Below, piece after piece: positions 62,444 to 64,000 of a stretch of 64,000 bases of DNA (position 1 is its first letter; every line of letters begins with the position of its first letter). A model generated the notes under the pieces. The model was not told the origin of the DNA. It made no database searches and worked only from the letters and a program-made list of their open reading frames with translations. A program made the position numbers and the translations under genes. This DNA is from an uncultured Draconibacterium sp. (lineage in GTDB: Bacteria > Bacteroidota > Bacteroidia > Bacteroidales > Prolixibacteraceae): the NCBI GenBank assembly GCA_947492175.1, contig CANLMQ010000013.1, positions 62,001-126,000 of the forward strand, read 5' to 3'.

Positions 62444-63721
62444 ATGACAAAAGCTATTGACTTTTTAAAGTCGCACAAAATGACCGCTGATACGATCAAT
62501 ATCAAAGAAGTGGTTAGTGCATTTTTATCGGAAATGGACAAGGGCTTAACCGGAAAAGAAAGCTCGCTTTTAATGTTGCCCACTTATATTGAAGCCGATG
62601 GCAAAGTAAAAGCCAACGAGCCTGTAATTGCAATCGATGCAGGCGGAACAAATTTCCGTGCCGCAAAGGTTTATTTCGACGATAACCTGAAACTGGTTAC
62701 CGAAAATATCCAAAAAGCAAAAATGCCGGGCGTTGATAAAGAATTATCGAAAACAGATTTTTATAACACCTTTGCCAATTATATTGATGGCTATAAATCG
62801 GTTTCCGAAAAAGTGGGTTTCTGCTTTTCTTATGCTGCTGAAATCTATCCAAACAAAGACGGGAAATTACTGGAATGGAGTAAAGAAGTAAAGGCTCCGG
62901 AAGTGATTGGAACAATGGTAGGGGAAGAACTTTTAGCGGCCATGGGTACTCCTGACAAACAACTTGTTTTAATGAACGATACCGTTTCTACATTATTGGC
63001 CGGGAAAGCCGCACGTGCCGTAAAAACCTACGACACTTATATCGGATTTATTCTTGGAACCGGAACAAACACCAGTTACATAGAGGCCAACAAAAACATT
63101 ACAAAAACCGATGGTTTGGATATGGAAGGCAGCCAAATCATCAATATAGAATCGGGTAATTTCGATAAGGCACCAAGAACGGACATTGATGTTGCTTTTG
63201 ACAATACAACCAAAAATCCCGGACGCTATGCTTTTGAGAAAATGTTCTCGGGTGGCTATTTGGGAGGACTTTGTACAACAGCTTTAAAAGTAGCTGCCAG
63301 CGAAGGTGTTTTTAATGATGCTTCGGCTTTTGAAAACCTGGGAGATTTATCTACCGAAGAGATTAACAAATACGTACACGGAATTGAGGATGCCAAAAGT
63401 GTACTTCCGGGAGTATTTTCAAATGAATCGGACAAATTAATTGCAGCCGAAATTATTGATGGCATTATTGAAAGGGCCGCTAAACTGGTTGCTGCAAATA
63501 TTGCCGCAGTAATTCTGCAGACAGGCAAGGCCAAATCGGCAGAAAAACCGGTACTAATGACCATTGAAGGAACAACTTTTTATAAACTTCACAGATTTAG
63601 AGAAATGTTCGAAAACTTCCTTCAGGATTTCCTTTCAGGGGAAAACGAGCGCCACTACGAAATTGTAGAAGTAGAAAATTCAAGTTTGCTTGGGGCTGCT
63701 ATTGCTGCTATTGTAAACTAG
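62444..63721 (+). CDS. Hexokinase
   Basis: The 425-residue protein belongs to the eukaryote-type hexokinase family rather than the ROK family. It has the phosphate-binding motif VIAIDAGGTNFRAAKVYF, the sugar-binding LVLMNDTVSTLLAG (catalytic Asp) and the second nucleotide motif GFILGTGTNTSYIE, then the C-terminal SSLLGAAIAAI. It phosphorylates glucose or related hexoses with ATP in the cytoplasm. It lies at the end of the fucosidase locus; fucose itself would need a different kinase, so its role there may be general. Confidence 0.93.
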   Translation: MTKAIDFLKSHKMTADTINIKEVVSAFLSEMDKGLTGKESSLLMLPTYIEADGKVKANEPVIAIDAGGTNFRAAKVYFDDNLKLVTENIQKAKMPGVDKELSKTDFYNTFANYIDGYKSVSEKVGFCFSYAAEIYPNKDGKLLEWSKEVKAPEVIGTMVGEELLAAMGTPDKQLVLMNDTVSTLLAGKAARAVKTYDTYIGFILGTGTNTSYIEANKNITKTDGLDMEGSQIINIESGNFDKAPRTDIDVAFDNTTKNPGRYAFEKMFSGGYLGGLCTTALKVAASEGVFNDASAFENLGDLSTEEINKYVHGIEDAKSVLPGVFSNESDKLIAAEIIDGIIERAAKLVAANIAAVILQTGKAKSAEKPVLMTIEGTTFYKLHRFREMFENFLQDFLSGENERHYEIVEVENSSLLGAAIAAIVN

Positions 63722-63732
63722 AAGAAAGTTTT

Positions 63733-63756
63733 CAGTCACAGTCGCAGTCGCAGTTT
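63733..63756. repeat. Short tandem repeat after the hexokinase gene
   Basis: Four hexamers of the form CAGTCG follow each other (CAGTCA, CAGTCG, CAGTCG, CAGTTT), 11 bases after the hexokinase stop. Confidence 0.6.
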
Positions 63757-63814
63757 TCAGGATTATCCTGTACCGGGTATCAATAAACAAAACAGGAACA
63801 AACATTCTTTACCA

Positions 63815-63851
63815 CCGGATAAGCCCACCGCATATACAGGGGCTTATCCGG
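63815..63851. terminator. 12-bp hairpin after the hexokinase gene
   Basis: CCGGATAAGCCC and GGGCTTATCCGG pair exactly over 12 bp around a 13-base loop. No T-run follows, so it may be a repeat element rather than a terminator. Confidence 0.45.
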
Positions 63852-63892
63852 CAGCCCGGATTGTTTCCCGCGTAGTTGTGAGTAAAACTACC

Positions 63893-63918
63893 TTCCCCAA
63901 GGTTTAAACCTTGGGGAA
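63893..63918. repeat. Perfect 26-bp palindrome
   Basis: TTCCCCAAGGTTT is followed directly by its exact reverse complement, a 13-bp-arm palindrome with no spacer. AAACT and AGTTT flank it at short distance, extending the symmetry. Confidence 0.65.
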
Positions 63919-63962
63919 AAGTTTGCATCAGCAATGAAGTGTGGTTACAAGCACCGTTTAAT

Positions 63963-63999
63963 CTACGCCTCGTTACCGTTGTGCTAAAACGAGGTGTAG
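63963..63999. repeat. 12-bp hairpin at the window edge
   Basis: CTACGCCTCGTT and AACGAGGTGTAG pair with one wobble around a 13-base loop. Together with the palindrome at 63893-63918 it looks like part of a multi-hairpin repeat that continues past the window. Confidence 0.45.
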
Positions 64000-64000
64000 C

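Overview
The window is about 64 kb of an AT-rich bacterial chromosome that reads as Bacteroidota, most probably a free-living, probably marine member of the Marinilabiliales/Prolixibacteraceae type. The rank below phylum is inference. The supporting signs are a SusC/SusD pair, a FecI-type sigma factor with a FecR anti-sigma factor, a type IX secretion C-terminal signal, a Kdo cytidylyltransferase, an absence of Shine-Dalgarno sequences, and repeated promoter elements of the Bacteroidota form TAnnTTTG. I found 52 protein genes and no tRNA, rRNA, CRISPR array, insertion sequence or prophage.

Region 1 (1-13.7 kb) is mostly core: the start of a glutamate dehydrogenase gene (cut by the window edge), groESL, a secreted tandem NTF2-like protein, a three-domain AraC-type regulator facing a truncated haemoglobin and a berberine-bridge-type flavoenzyme, a lone cysteine-rich PAS protein, the sigma-54 regulator-lptE-TPR-secG operon, kdsB, and a tiny protein that is almost only a T9SS sorting domain.

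Region 2 (13.8-25.6 kb) is the most distinctive locus. Three large paralogous secreted proteins, each a YncE-type beta-propeller joined to a PF04185-type phosphoesterase, flank a TonB-dependent receptor that has no SusD partner. A Tat-signal aldo/keto reductase follows. It looks like a dedicated system for capturing and hydrolysing an organophosphate, but its substrate cannot be read from the sequence.

Region 3 (26-36.5 kb) is core again: lepA, an RprX/RprY-like two-component system with a visible repeat operator, purN, acpP-fabF-rnc, a double LAB_N membrane protein, a very short ExbB/TolQ-like protein without partners, and a LytS/LytTR two-component pair.

Region 4 (36.5-38.4 kb) is a small accessory islet. 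Two minus-strand genes, a small lipoprotein and an outer-membrane barrel, are bordered by hairpin-rich DNA unlike its surroundings. A CDF metal transporter lies to its right.

Region 5 (39.5-48.8 kb) is a FecI/FecR-controlled SusC/SusD/lipoprotein unit followed by a Tat-exported Gfo/Idh/MocA protein; no glycoside hydrolase is present. Region 6 (49-57.4 kb) holds a queuosine-precursor unit (yhhQ-queC-queF), a Prc-type S41 protease with a second Gfo/Idh/MocA oxidoreductase, a YCF48-like propeller lipoprotein and a YdbS/YdbT-like pair of PH-domain membrane proteins. Region 7 (57.6-63.7 kb) is a sugar locus: secreted beta-helix protein, UroD-family protein that keeps zinc-methyltransferase ligands, GH29 alpha-L-fucosidase and hexokinase. 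Several intergenic gaps carry palindromic elements that look like dispersed repeats, at about 54.1, 62.3 and 63.8-64.0 kb. No database search or structure prediction was run; all family calls come from motif recognition.
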